A stretch of 14,310 bases of DNA from a bacterium (GCA_021800805.1 JAJYYR010000014.1:1-14310), one strand, 5' to 3'; shown: positions 1 through 6,326, numbered from the stretch's first letter. Translations and numbers: made by a program. The notes: a model not told the origin generated them from the letters alone.

Positions 1-272
1 ATTTTTGTACCGGAATTTATTATAATTAAAGTTTCTAATAAAATCCTTTCATTAAAGTGGTAATTAAGAATACAAGATTGTACTAATATTGTTAGAATAT
101 TGCAACATGCCTCACTGATTTTGCTTGTGGTTCAGGGATAGCTTTTGTCAGGACAAAGCGATTTCTCTTAAATCAGACGGATTAGCGGAAATAATGCGCA
201 AACTTACAATATTAATTGTGAGGAAGGGTGAAAATGAAGAAAACGCCGGGTTTTCAAACCTTTTGTTTTTAA
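1..272. other. Presumed flanking DNA without a recognisable gene
   Basis: AT-rich stretch left of the tRNA-Thr fragment. I see no credible coding region on either strand. The only long open frame on the plus strand ends by reading antisense through the tRNA fragment, which yields the well-known false peptide ending AIGIEPTTR. If the tRNA fragment is an element-end attachment site, this stretch is chromosome rather than element, but the sequence alone does not prove that. Confidence 0.5.
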
Positions 273-317
273 TGGAGCCGGCGATAGGAATCGAACCTAC
301 GACCCGCTGATTACGAA
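273..317 (-). tRNA. 3' part of tRNA-Thr(CGT), likely attachment site (attR/attL core)
   Basis: Read on the minus strand, this is the 3' portion of a tRNA: anticodon loop TTCGTAA (anticodon CGT, Thr), 3' anticodon stem TCAGC, variable loop, T-arm GTAGG/TTCGATT/CCTAT, acceptor strand CGCCGGC, discriminator T and an encoded CCA at 275-273. Identity to a normal tRNA-Thr stops exactly where the anticodon loop begins: the next base on the element side does not pair, and no 5' half, D-arm or acceptor partner follows. Tyrosine recombinases commonly integrate in tRNA anticodon loops and leave such a 3' fragment at the distal end of the element. The fragment orientation places the element at positions above 317. 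It is not a functional tRNA gene by itself. Confidence 0.85.
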
Positions 318-445
318 CTATATTCTCTATACCTTATAAGCCTTTAAATATAAGGTTTTTAAAGATTGGTATTTTTATTGTAGGCGTTTTTGTGTCTATG
401 TAATAGACTATCTGGCCATAAATCAGAATCTCTATATTACATAAT
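318..445. repeat. Element-end region with overlapping inverted repeats
   Basis: Gene-free DNA between the tRNA fragment and the HEPN stop codon. It holds CCTTATA (332-338) with TATAAGG (349-355), overlapped by a competing pair CTTTAAA (342-348) with TTTAAAG (358-364). These two hairpins exclude each other. The first is followed by TTTTT on the plus strand and could be a weak terminator. A third palindrome, GTCTAT-GTA-ATAGAC, lies at 394-408. Such repeats next to an attachment core could be recombinase arm or excisionase sites, but that is inference. Confidence 0.45.
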
Positions 446-907
446 TTAAAAATCGATATCCAATTCCGGACCGTTCTTGTTGAATCCTTTATCGCGAGTT
501 TTATCAACAGAAATGTCTTTAACTTTATCAAGAACAAACGACCTAACTTCTTCGGCGATGGATACAGCTTCTTTTGCATCGGACATGGATGGAATTGGAA
601 TTTCTGAATATCTTAAATCAACGGCATAATCCGTTAAGATACTAGGGTTAACCTTATCTAATTCAGTAAAACTAGTATCTATTTCCTTGCAAATACTTAA
701 TAATCTCTCAATATCATGACCATTGTGGCCATGTGGAAATTCTACATTATTATAGGCTATAAAAGCCTTTAAGTGTTTCTCGACAGCCTGCTGGGAGTGA
801 AAACAAACAGCATCGATAAAATCCGGATTTCCTGCCGATAAGTTATATTTTGCGACTTCTAAATCTTTATCGGCTTTTCTTATAAGTATTTCTGCACTCT
901 CTTTCAT
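446..907 (-). CDS. HEPN-domain protein, probable toxin of an MNT-HEPN pair
   Basis: A 153-aa, helix-rich protein with the HEPN signature around residues 35-49 (CFHSQQAVEKHLKAF), followed by HDIERLL near 64-70 and a YAVDLRY segment near 94-100, all typical of the small HEPN family partnered with minimal nucleotidyltransferases. The start codon overlaps the stop of the MNT gene by 4 nt (ATGA), so the two are translationally coupled. In known pairs the HEPN protein is the toxin and the MNT protein silences it by nucleotidylation. I do not see a clear canonical R-x4-6-H RNase motif, so nuclease activity is not assured. The C-terminal tail after about residue 130 is polar and low in structure. It sits at the extreme element end, a common place for maintenance modules. 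Confidence 0.8.
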   Translation of the reverse strand: MKESAEILIRKADKDLEVAKYNLSAGNPDFIDAVCFHSQQAVEKHLKAFIAYNNVEFPHGHNGHDIERLLSICKEIDTSFTELDKVNPSILTDYAVDLRYSEIPIPSMSDAKEAVSIAEEVRSFVLDKVKDISVDKTRDKGFNKNGPELDIDF

Positions 908-1236
908 ACGGCAATCCCATCTTTATTTACGTAATAAGAAAGAAATCCGGTATCTTTTTTTTGATGTTCATAAAGCCCTTCTGATTTAATTATTACATCG
1001 GCTTGAATTCTATTGCGCCACATTTCTTTACGAATATTCGACCTGACTTTTTTCCAATCGTCTCTTGAAAGCTCTCTGTCCACCACGACGAAGAAATCCC
1101 AGTCGCTATACTCATTATAATCCCCTCTCGCCCTGGAACCGAATAAAATTATCCTGTCAACCTGGTAGCCGGCTTTCTCAATTTCCGAAGTTATTATTTT
1201 TTTAGCTATTTTTATGTTTTTGTCTAATATATCCAT
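904..1236 (-). CDS. Minimal nucleotidyltransferase (MNT), probable antitoxin
   Basis: A 110-aa protein with the polymerase-beta nucleotidyltransferase signature: GSRARGDYNEYSDWDFFVVV spans residues 33-52, containing the GS motif at 33-34 and metal-binding acidic residues at 45 and 47. A third acidic candidate is Asp80 in QADVII. The family transfers nucleotides to a substrate, in MNT-HEPN pairs usually the HEPN toxin. It precedes and overlaps the HEPN gene, the usual antitoxin-first order. There is almost no Shine-Dalgarno sequence ahead of the ATG, but an extended -10 promoter motif lies only about 10 nt upstream, so the message may be leaderless. Confidence 0.85.
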   Translation of the reverse strand: MDILDKNIKIAKKIITSEIEKAGYQVDRIILFGSRARGDYNEYSDWDFFVVVDRELSRDDWKKVRSNIRKEMWRNRIQADVIIKSEGLYEHQKKDTGFLSYYVNKDGIAV

Positions 1237-1245
1237 AATAAGATA

Positions 1246-1254
1246 ATTATAACA
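1246..1254 (-). promoter_or_regulatory. Extended -10 promoter motif for the MNT-HEPN operon
   Basis: On the minus strand the sequence TGTTATAAT forms an extended -10 element. The expected transcription start falls about 3-4 nt before the MNT ATG at 1236, which would make the mRNA leaderless and fits the absent ribosome binding site. No good -35 box is visible, as allowed for extended -10 promoters. Confidence 0.45.
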
Positions 1255-1292
1255 TATTTTATTTTGTTATCTGTTTTGCCCCATATTAAAAT

Positions 1293-1306
1293 ACCTCTTA
1301 AGAGGT
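1293..1306. promoter_or_regulatory. Perfect 14-bp palindrome upstream of MNT-HEPN
   Basis: ACCTCTTAAGAGGT is a perfect palindrome in the gap between traD and the MNT gene, 57 bp upstream of the MNT start. It could be an autoregulatory operator for the toxin-antitoxin pair. As RNA it would form a short TTAA-loop hairpin followed by ATTTT, so a weak terminator for traD is the alternative. A related site (ACCTCTTAAAAAGGT) lies ahead of traD. Confidence 0.4.
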
Positions 1307-1370
1307 TAAATATTATCTCAAATTTTTATATAATCTGACTAATTCCGATTTTAATTAATTATAGCATTTT

Positions 1371-3092
1371 TCAGTTCTCAAATGTAAGCGGAAATTCCTC
1401 CTCTCTATTCAATTCTGCGACCGTAGGTTCCGGCTCATGAGTATTTACATTCATAATTTTCATCCTATCCGATAAAATAAAAGGTTCCGCAATAATTTTA
1501 TAAGTGTTTGTTATAGGGATAATATGCACGTGAAAAAAAGCGGTTCCGACGAGCTTAACAATCCCCTCGAAATTTTTAAAACCCATAATAGTCGATGGCA
1601 GTATAGCCTGTTTTTGCACTATCTGGGTTGATTGCGTATTCGTATATTGGTCATTGTTTGCCCCAACAGAGTCGCTTTCGGTGTAGCGCTCTACTTCCTG
1701 CACGCCTATTTCGTCCGATATAATTTTGGCCAGCTTCTCATCCGCAACTTGGAGCCATAGCGAGTTCCTTAAATTATTTATAATAGTCTGCAGTAAATTT
1801 TTTCCGTATTTATCGGTCGTCTTACCATAGTCCTGAATACCAAGTATCACAACCGCCCCCTTATCCCTGCCTTTATCCTCAAGATCGATAATTGCCTCTA
1901 TCTTGTTTAGTGCCGAAAACTCGTCGAGTGCAATAATGGTAGTATTATTTTCGCCTTTCTTGGCTGCGAGCAATTTCCTTGATACAAACTCGACGAATAT
2001 TGTCAAAATAGGTCGCACCATATCTTTAGTATTTTCATTGGAGTTTAAAAATATTTTAACCCCCTTCTTAGAAAGAAAATCTCTTCTTATATTGAAAGTC
2101 TTCATTCCTGGCCGGTCGGGCTGGGACGGCATCACGTCGAATGCCTTTACATGGCTCGCAACGACGGACATAAGGATAGGTGTGACTTTCTCGCCAGCCT
2201 GCAAATGCGGTATTGCAAGCGAACAGCTCTTTTCGATTTCCGGTTTGCTCTTAAACAGCTTCACTAATTCCGCTGGAGCTAGATGACAACATTCGATTAG
2301 TTTCTCGTTTGTCCCCTGGCCGGTCATTTTCAAATAATATATTATTGACTCAAGTACCTGCCTCGCATCCCTTACCCATATACCGTTTGTGTCGTTCGGT
2401 ATATCCGGCACTACCGCATTAACAAGCAACGATATATCGGCCTTATTATTCTCTATTTCGTCCAAGATATTCCAGGCAGGGCATCTCGCGTCGGTCGGGT
2501 TAAATATTATATCGGTCTCCGGATTATAGAACCAACCGGTATAATCGTTCTTGATGTCGAGAATAATCCAGTTAAACAAAAATTGTGCTGTTTCGTTTAT
2601 CATCCTGGCGATTGCTTGCGTCTTTCCTGTTCCCTGGGCACCTATTATTTTGAAATGATTGTAAATAATATCGATAGGAACAGGTACGATGCCGCCCAAG
2701 TTGCAAAATATTTCTTTATCGCGCACATCTTTTTTATATTTCTTGATATCCTCGAATTTCGTGCCGCGAACCACCTTTTCTTCGGTGCCTACACCGGCTT
2801 TTTTATCTTTTAATAGAAATGATTTTAGGGGTATTAATAAAAAATATGCCGCGAAGGATAATAGTAAAATTAATGACCAGTGCCAGTTAAGCATTGATAT
2901 TTTATGCCATTTAATTTTTAGAATGGAGGTCGTCTTAATTAATTTAAACAAGAGAACGACTTTGTTATAATCTATTAAAAAAACCAATGTGCCAAAAGAA
3001 ACAATTTGCAGGAGAATTCCTGTCCAAAAAAGAATACTTATAGGTCCTTTGGCTTGGTTTACCTTAATTTTTAATTCCTGATATTTATTCAT
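1371..3092 (-). CDS. traD: Type IV coupling protein, TraD/TrwB-like
   Basis: A 573-aa membrane-anchored ATPase that couples the relaxosome to the mating channel. Two N-terminal membrane segments lie near residues 18-40 and 72-90, followed by a cytosolic AAA motor with Walker A GAQGTGKT at 151-158 and Walker B IIALDEF near 376-382. The segment after Walker A (WIILDIKNDY) and the late ILGIQDYGKT stretch are typical of TraD/TrwB DNA-binding domains. It has a good Shine-Dalgarno (GGAGA) before the ATG. It lies between the CRISPR-Cas locus and the toxin-antitoxin pair and pairs logically with the MOBF-type relaxase at the other end of the window. Length is near that of TrwB. Whether it is F-TraD-like or a more distant VirD4 relative is less certain than its role. 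Confidence 0.9.
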   Translation of the reverse strand: MNKYQELKIKVNQAKGPISILFWTGILLQIVSFGTLVFLIDYNKVVLLFKLIKTTSILKIKWHKISMLNWHWSLILLLSFAAYFLLIPLKSFLLKDKKAGVGTEEKVVRGTKFEDIKKYKKDVRDKEIFCNLGGIVPVPIDIIYNHFKIIGAQGTGKTQAIARMINETAQFLFNWIILDIKNDYTGWFYNPETDIIFNPTDARCPAWNILDEIENNKADISLLVNAVVPDIPNDTNGIWVRDARQVLESIIYYLKMTGQGTNEKLIECCHLAPAELVKLFKSKPEIEKSCSLAIPHLQAGEKVTPILMSVVASHVKAFDVMPSQPDRPGMKTFNIRRDFLSKKGVKIFLNSNENTKDMVRPILTIFVEFVSRKLLAAKKGENNTTIIALDEFSALNKIEAIIDLEDKGRDKGAVVILGIQDYGKTTDKYGKNLLQTIINNLRNSLWLQVADEKLAKIISDEIGVQEVERYTESDSVGANNDQYTNTQSTQIVQKQAILPSTIMGFKNFEGIVKLVGTAFFHVHIIPITNTYKIIAEPFILSDRMKIMNVNTHEPEPTVAELNREEEFPLTFEN

Positions 3093-3105
3093 ATAAAGTC
3101 TCCTA

Positions 3106-3120
3106 ACCTCTTAAAAAGGT
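3106..3120. promoter_or_regulatory. Imperfect palindrome upstream of traD
   Basis: ACCTCTTAAAAAGGT lies just ahead of the traD ribosome binding site and shares the first nine bases, ACCTCTTAA, with the perfect palindrome at 1293-1306. It may be a second binding site for the same regulator. The second half-site is imperfect. Confidence 0.3.
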
Positions 3121-3396
3121 CTATTAAATTAATATAGCGTTATTTTGAACCCGCAATCGCTAACTTTCAATCTCTCACATATATATACAATTGCTACCTT
3201 CCGGCGGGTTAATATTTAGTATTGCATTTAGTCTTTTTAACCCCTCATATATGCAATTCATACTAAAAAATATATCAATAAAATCAATAAAGTGCCTTAT
3301 ATTTTCCGGCATTATATCTGTCGAACTCCGATAGTGCAAAAAATACGGGAGCTCGACGACTAATTGAATTTCGAATGTCAAAGAACAAAATACTAC
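3121..3396. other. Intergenic stretch between traD and the csf3-csf1 gene
   Basis: About 275 bp without a convincing gene. A minus-strand frame from TTG at 3381 to 3175 (68 codons), or from an internal ATG giving about 45 codons, reads smoothly but has no well-placed ribosome binding site and no family I recognise. A different minus-strand frame continues from the end of the csf3-csf1 gene for about 36 codons if translation slipped by -1 at its terminal run of eight A residues. Confidence 0.3.
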
Positions 3397-4848
3397 TTAA
3401 CTTTTTTTTGTTTTTCTTTTCTTTACATCTTCTTCGGTTATAACCGCCCTATTGAGGAATACTCTTATGCTTCTGTCGTATTTCTTGTAAAAATTATTTA
3501 GTGATTCTCTGTTTTTCGGCGTATCGTCTTTCGCCGGCAAATGAAAAACCGGACCGCTTATAATCTCTTGATTGATCCAAAAAATCTTTGAAATGCCGGT
3601 TTCTTTTATTAATTTTTTAAGTTCGTCTATCGCCCTATTAAAAAGCTCTACGTCGATTACATAGGTATCGTTTCCGTACTGAATCGGGATTAAAGCATTA
3701 GAGATTGACACCGTCGATTTAAAAACCACATGCTGCTGATTTTTAGTAGATTTTATGCCTATATAAAAAGGCGGCGTTTGTTCGTCTAAATTGGAAAACA
3801 ATTGCGCTCTTATTTCCTGTTTTTCTTTGTCGTTTTCTCCTTCCATATTCTTGCCTTGAATGTGCTTATGCCAGTTTTGCGCGATAAGCAGATATCCTAA
3901 ATAATTTTGAGATTCTGATTTTACTGACCAGTCGCAATACTCGCAAATAAAGTCGCCTTTTTCTAAAAAAGCGTAATCGTTATTGCTTGCAGGTTTAAAC
4001 ACGTCCGTTAACTTAACGCCCCTGTCGTGAACCTTGCCGCAGGCGGAGCAGGTTTTAGCTTCTATCATTTGCGGATAATCAGGTTTAGGCAGAACTTCTT
4101 TGACGGCGTTATACGCAAATTCAGTAGGATCTATATAATCCTGTTCTTTCAAGGATATATAATTTCTGCTATTTTCTATAGGCTCGTATTCGATTAAAGA
4201 AGTCGGCGGCATATAGCAGGGGACTTTATCTTTTTTATCGTAATAAGGCGGATAAGCTCTGTAGAACATGACTCTGTCGCTTTCTAAATTCCAGCTCCGG
4301 CAAGGTAAAGGTCTTGACGCCTGACCTTTAATGATAAAGCTTTTATCTTCGCCCGTCTCTTCTACTTTAATTTTGTCAATAAGTCCGAATCCGACGGAGT
4401 TTTTCTTGCCTATGCCTTTTAAATCTTTTAGCAAGTCTTCTATTATTTCTTTATCGCCTACCACATAAAAATAAATTTCTTTAATATCCAATGCCTCAAA
4501 TCCGAAACGATAAAGCTTATATTCCCCCGAACCGTCGTTATCTTGAATTTTGCCAGTATATTTAAGCATATGCTCCCTGTCTTTAGTTTTAACTAACATC
4601 GCATTGCTGGGCGATACCGTTGCTTCTTTGCCGACGTACCATATCGAACCGGACAAAGCGCCGTTTTTTACTTGTATAAATTTTGATATTTCCGGAATAA
4701 AATCTTCCGTTTTAACGAAATCGTTTCCTATTCTGCCAAGTTTCCTAAGTTTAGCAAAATAAAGAGCGATAAGAATAGAATCGATAGTAGTATATCGTGG
4801 CAGTATTACCGGAGACGATAATCCCACCGTAATTTTTAAATTATGCAT
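3397..4848 (-). CDS. csf3-csf1: Apparent Csf3-Csf1 fusion (type IV Cas5-like plus Cas8-like zinc-finger subunit)
   Basis: A 483-aa protein, about twice the length of either Csf3 or Csf1. Residues 1 to about 225 look like Csf3, the Cas5-group RAMP protein that caps the crRNA 5' end: an N-terminal strand followed by TTIDSILIALYFAKL (20-34), an FYVVGDKE segment (127-134), and the glycine-rich GIGKKNSVGFG at 145-155. Residues from about 235 look like Csf1, the small Cas8-like subunit: CSAC at 267-270 and CEYC at 302-305 form a four-cysteine zinc site with a GVKLTDVF segment between. A proline/tyrosine-rich stretch (200-225) could be the joint. The C-terminus is lysine-rich. The start overlaps the cas6 stop by 8 nt, so the two are coupled. 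The reading frame is continuous with no sign of a broken stop codon. Family calls are from remembered motifs; the Csf3 half is firmer than the Csf1 half. Confidence 0.8.
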   Translation of the reverse strand: MHNLKITVGLSSPVILPRYTTIDSILIALYFAKLRKLGRIGNDFVKTEDFIPEISKFIQVKNGALSGSIWYVGKEATVSPSNAMLVKTKDREHMLKYTGKIQDNDGSGEYKLYRFGFEALDIKEIYFYVVGDKEIIEDLLKDLKGIGKKNSVGFGLIDKIKVEETGEDKSFIIKGQASRPLPCRSWNLESDRVMFYRAYPPYYDKKDKVPCYMPPTSLIEYEPIENSRNYISLKEQDYIDPTEFAYNAVKEVLPKPDYPQMIEAKTCSACGKVHDRGVKLTDVFKPASNNDYAFLEKGDFICEYCDWSVKSESQNYLGYLLIAQNWHKHIQGKNMEGENDKEKQEIRAQLFSNLDEQTPPFYIGIKSTKNQQHVVFKSTVSISNALIPIQYGNDTYVIDVELFNRAIDELKKLIKETGISKIFWINQEIISGPVFHLPAKDDTPKNRESLNNFYKKYDRSIRVFLNRAVITEEDVKKRKTKKS

Positions 4849-5503
4849 TGCGAACCCCCTTTTCGATTATTTCGCCCCAGCCGAGACCTATTTTATAGCC
4901 TACGAAGCGGGGAAGCCTGAAGTTAGATACGAAATCCATTGTAACGGCTGGAACTTTAACTCCGTCTTTGTAATCTAAAAACAATTGCTTAAGATTGGAT
5001 ATAGAGATTATGGAAAAATCATTTATTTTTAAATCTAATCCAAACCAGTTTTTTATCTGATATTCGGCATCCGACTTAATGCGATGTGCGATATAACGAG
5101 TAAGATCATCCATATTGTTTTTTACCTTGCACGCAAAGCTTATTCCTATTTCTTTTTCGTTAGTCCCTATAATTATAGGTGTCCTCGTCATATAAGTCGT
5201 AAGTCCTCTTTGCGGAAAATTAAATTGCTCATTCTTAAGCCACACTCTTTCTATTTTTTTTCCGTAAAAATTAGGGTGATCTTCTATTTTTTCTGCGATA
5301 TGACTTATAAGCGATATATCGTTTTTGTTCGAAATAATTTCGAAAGACTCTTTGAATGGTTTTACGTAGATAAGTTCCGGCGTAGCGTTCTTATGCCACA
5401 TCGCCAAATCTTTATACTTTTCGTCCACTATAGAGCCGACGTAGTTTCTAACGTCTCTAGGCTTAAATCCGCCTGCGTCTTTCAGTTTAACGACAATTTT
5501 CAT
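4841..5503 (-). CDS. cas6: Cas6-family crRNA-processing endonuclease
   Basis: A 220-aa RAMP protein. The C-terminal glycine-rich loop LPRFVGYKIGLGWGEI (197-212) is the Cas6 hallmark, and the N-terminal part (RNYVG... MWHKN... ELIYVKPF) resembles the Cas6b-type N-terminal domain, where a His near residue 37 sits in the position of a conserved histidine. It would cut the repeat RNA of the adjacent array to make crRNAs for the Csf complex, the role named Csf5 in classical IV-A loci. The ATG has a strong AAGGAGA site that lies only about 10 nt past the last CRISPR repeat, so cas6 is directly downstream of the array on the same strand. It overlaps csf3-csf1. The AT-rich, weakly structured repeat is compatible with a Cas6b-like enzyme that recognises little-structured RNA. 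Confidence 0.82.
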   Translation of the reverse strand: MKIVVKLKDAGGFKPRDVRNYVGSIVDEKYKDLAMWHKNATPELIYVKPFKESFEIISNKNDISLISHIAEKIEDHPNFYGKKIERVWLKNEQFNFPQRGLTTYMTRTPIIIGTNEKEIGISFACKVKNNMDDLTRYIAHRIKSDAEYQIKNWFGLDLKINDFSIISISNLKQLFLDYKDGVKVPAVTMDFVSNFRLPRFVGYKIGLGWGEIIEKGVRNA

Positions 5504-5527
5504 AATAAGTTCTCCTTTTAAGATTAA

Positions 5528-5956
5528 TTTAACCGCCTATAATTTAATTGCTTCGTATAACTCATCCACCTCTGAAGAGGAGGTAGGGGGGCTTTTAACC
5601 ACCTATAATTTAATTACCCCGTATAACTTTTAACTCATCCATATTGCAAAATATCAACTTTTAACCACCTATAATTTAATTACTCCGTATAACGTTTTTT
5701 AACGGATAATTCGACAGCCGCAACTTTAACCACCTATAATTTAATTACTCCGTATAACCCAATTCTTTCGAACAATAATTCTTCCTTGCTTTTAACCACC
5801 TATAATTTAATTACTCCGTATAACTCGCTCATGCGGCGGATATTCCAGAAGACCCTTTTAACCACCTATAATTTAATTACTCCGTATAACCGCAACCGGG
5901 GTGTTTGCTGAATGTTTAACCTTTTAACCACCTATAATTTAATTACTCCGTATAAC
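5528..5956 (-). CRISPR. CRISPR array, 7 repeats and 6 spacers, type IV
   Basis: Seven 34-bp repeats start at 5528, 5594, 5660, 5725, 5791, 5857 and 5923, separated by spacers of 32, 32, 31, 32, 32 and 32 bp. On the plus strand the repeat begins TTTAACCACCTATAATTT and ends ACTCCGTATAAC. The crRNA sense is probably the minus strand, giving GTTATACGGAG at the 5' end and GGTGGTTAAA at the 3' end. The five repeats from 5660 on are identical. The second has one change (CCCC for CTCC) and the first has three changes, so the degenerate end is the cas6 side and the leader-proximal end is at 5956. The repeat has only a weak AT stem (TAAT/ATTA). The array lies inside the operon with no cas1/cas2 nearby, so spacer capture would need help in trans. 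Confidence 0.97.
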
Positions 5957-5987
5957 ATATAACCCGCTATACCTTATAAAATCTGAT
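5957..5987 (-). promoter_or_regulatory. Very short CRISPR leader-side spacer
   Basis: Only 31 bp separate the leader-proximal repeat from the stop codon of the TraG-like gene, too short for a conventional leader. On the minus strand it contains TTATAAGGTATAG, a 13-mer also found next to the attachment site at 327-339. Transcription must start inside or upstream of the 112-aa gene unless this small gap holds a promoter. Confidence 0.35.
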
Positions 5988-6326
5988 TTATTCCTCCTCC
6001 TGATTAGATTTTTTTATTTTCGCCGAAAATTTTCTCACTATAAAAGTTAGAATTAAAGGCATAAAGAAGAAGACTAAACTTCCGTATAACATCGAATTAA
6101 GCATCATGCTTCTTGCAGCGGGATATATAGGCAAATACATCTTAAGCCAGAACCAGCAATCTAACGGATTATATAAATGCCAAAAAGATTTTCCTAGAAG
6201 AGGCGAAAACTGAAATCGGTAAGCCATATATTCCGTAGCGGTAAAAGCACCCGCGAGGAACGAGAATAAAAATATTAATATGCTAAGAATTAAAAGGTCT
6301 TTTTTCGCTAAATTAATTTCTTTCAT
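5988..6326 (-). CDS. Stand-alone TraG/VirD4 N-terminal membrane domain
   Basis: A 112-aa membrane protein with hydrophobic helices near residues 10-30 and 76-97 and a basic/acidic tail. Between them, TEYMAYRFQFSPLLG (31-45) and LYNPLDCWFW (51-60) match the periplasmic segment I remember from RP4 TraG-type coupling proteins (TATQY, FQY, LG, VYTPW in the same order and spacing). No Walker A or AAA motor follows: the frame ends normally, 31 bp before the CRISPR array. It has a good ribosome binding site (AAGGAGA) and lies 44 bp after csf2 on the same strand. It differs from the N-terminus of the element's own TraD-like protein, so it is not a duplicate of it. It may be the relic of a truncated coupling gene, or a kept small protein that binds the mating channel or competing coupling proteins. 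Confidence 0.65.
   Translation of the reverse strand: MKEINLAKKDLLILSILIFLFSFLAGAFTATEYMAYRFQFSPLLGKSFWHLYNPLDCWFWLKMYLPIYPAARSMMLNSMLYGSLVFFFMPLILTFIVRKFSAKIKKSNQEEE

Noticed and set aside
125..310. Plus-strand 61-codon frame ending in GIEPTTR
   Set aside because: Its end is the antisense of the tRNA-Thr fragment, a classic false peptide, and it has no ribosome binding site or family.
334..579. Minus-strand 81-codon frame
   Set aside because: Overlaps the HEPN gene in another frame and runs through AT-rich hairpins; composition is not protein-like.
1903..2286. Plus-strand 127-codon frame inside traD
   Set aside because: Antisense shadow of a well-supported coupling-protein gene with Walker motifs in the other strand.
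3175..3381. Minus-strand 68-codon frame between traD and csf3-csf1
   Set aside because: TTG start without ribosome binding site and no recognisable family; kept only as a note on the intergenic stretch.
5562..5593. Spacer 1 resembling the ACCTCTTAAGAGGT palindrome near 1293
   Set aside because: Only about 12 of 13 bases match around a self-complementary core, far short of a 32-bp protospacer; probably chance.
5988..6326. CRISPR ancillary membrane protein of known signalling type (CARF/SAVED-linked)
   Set aside because: No sensor domain; the residues match a coupling-protein N-terminus instead.
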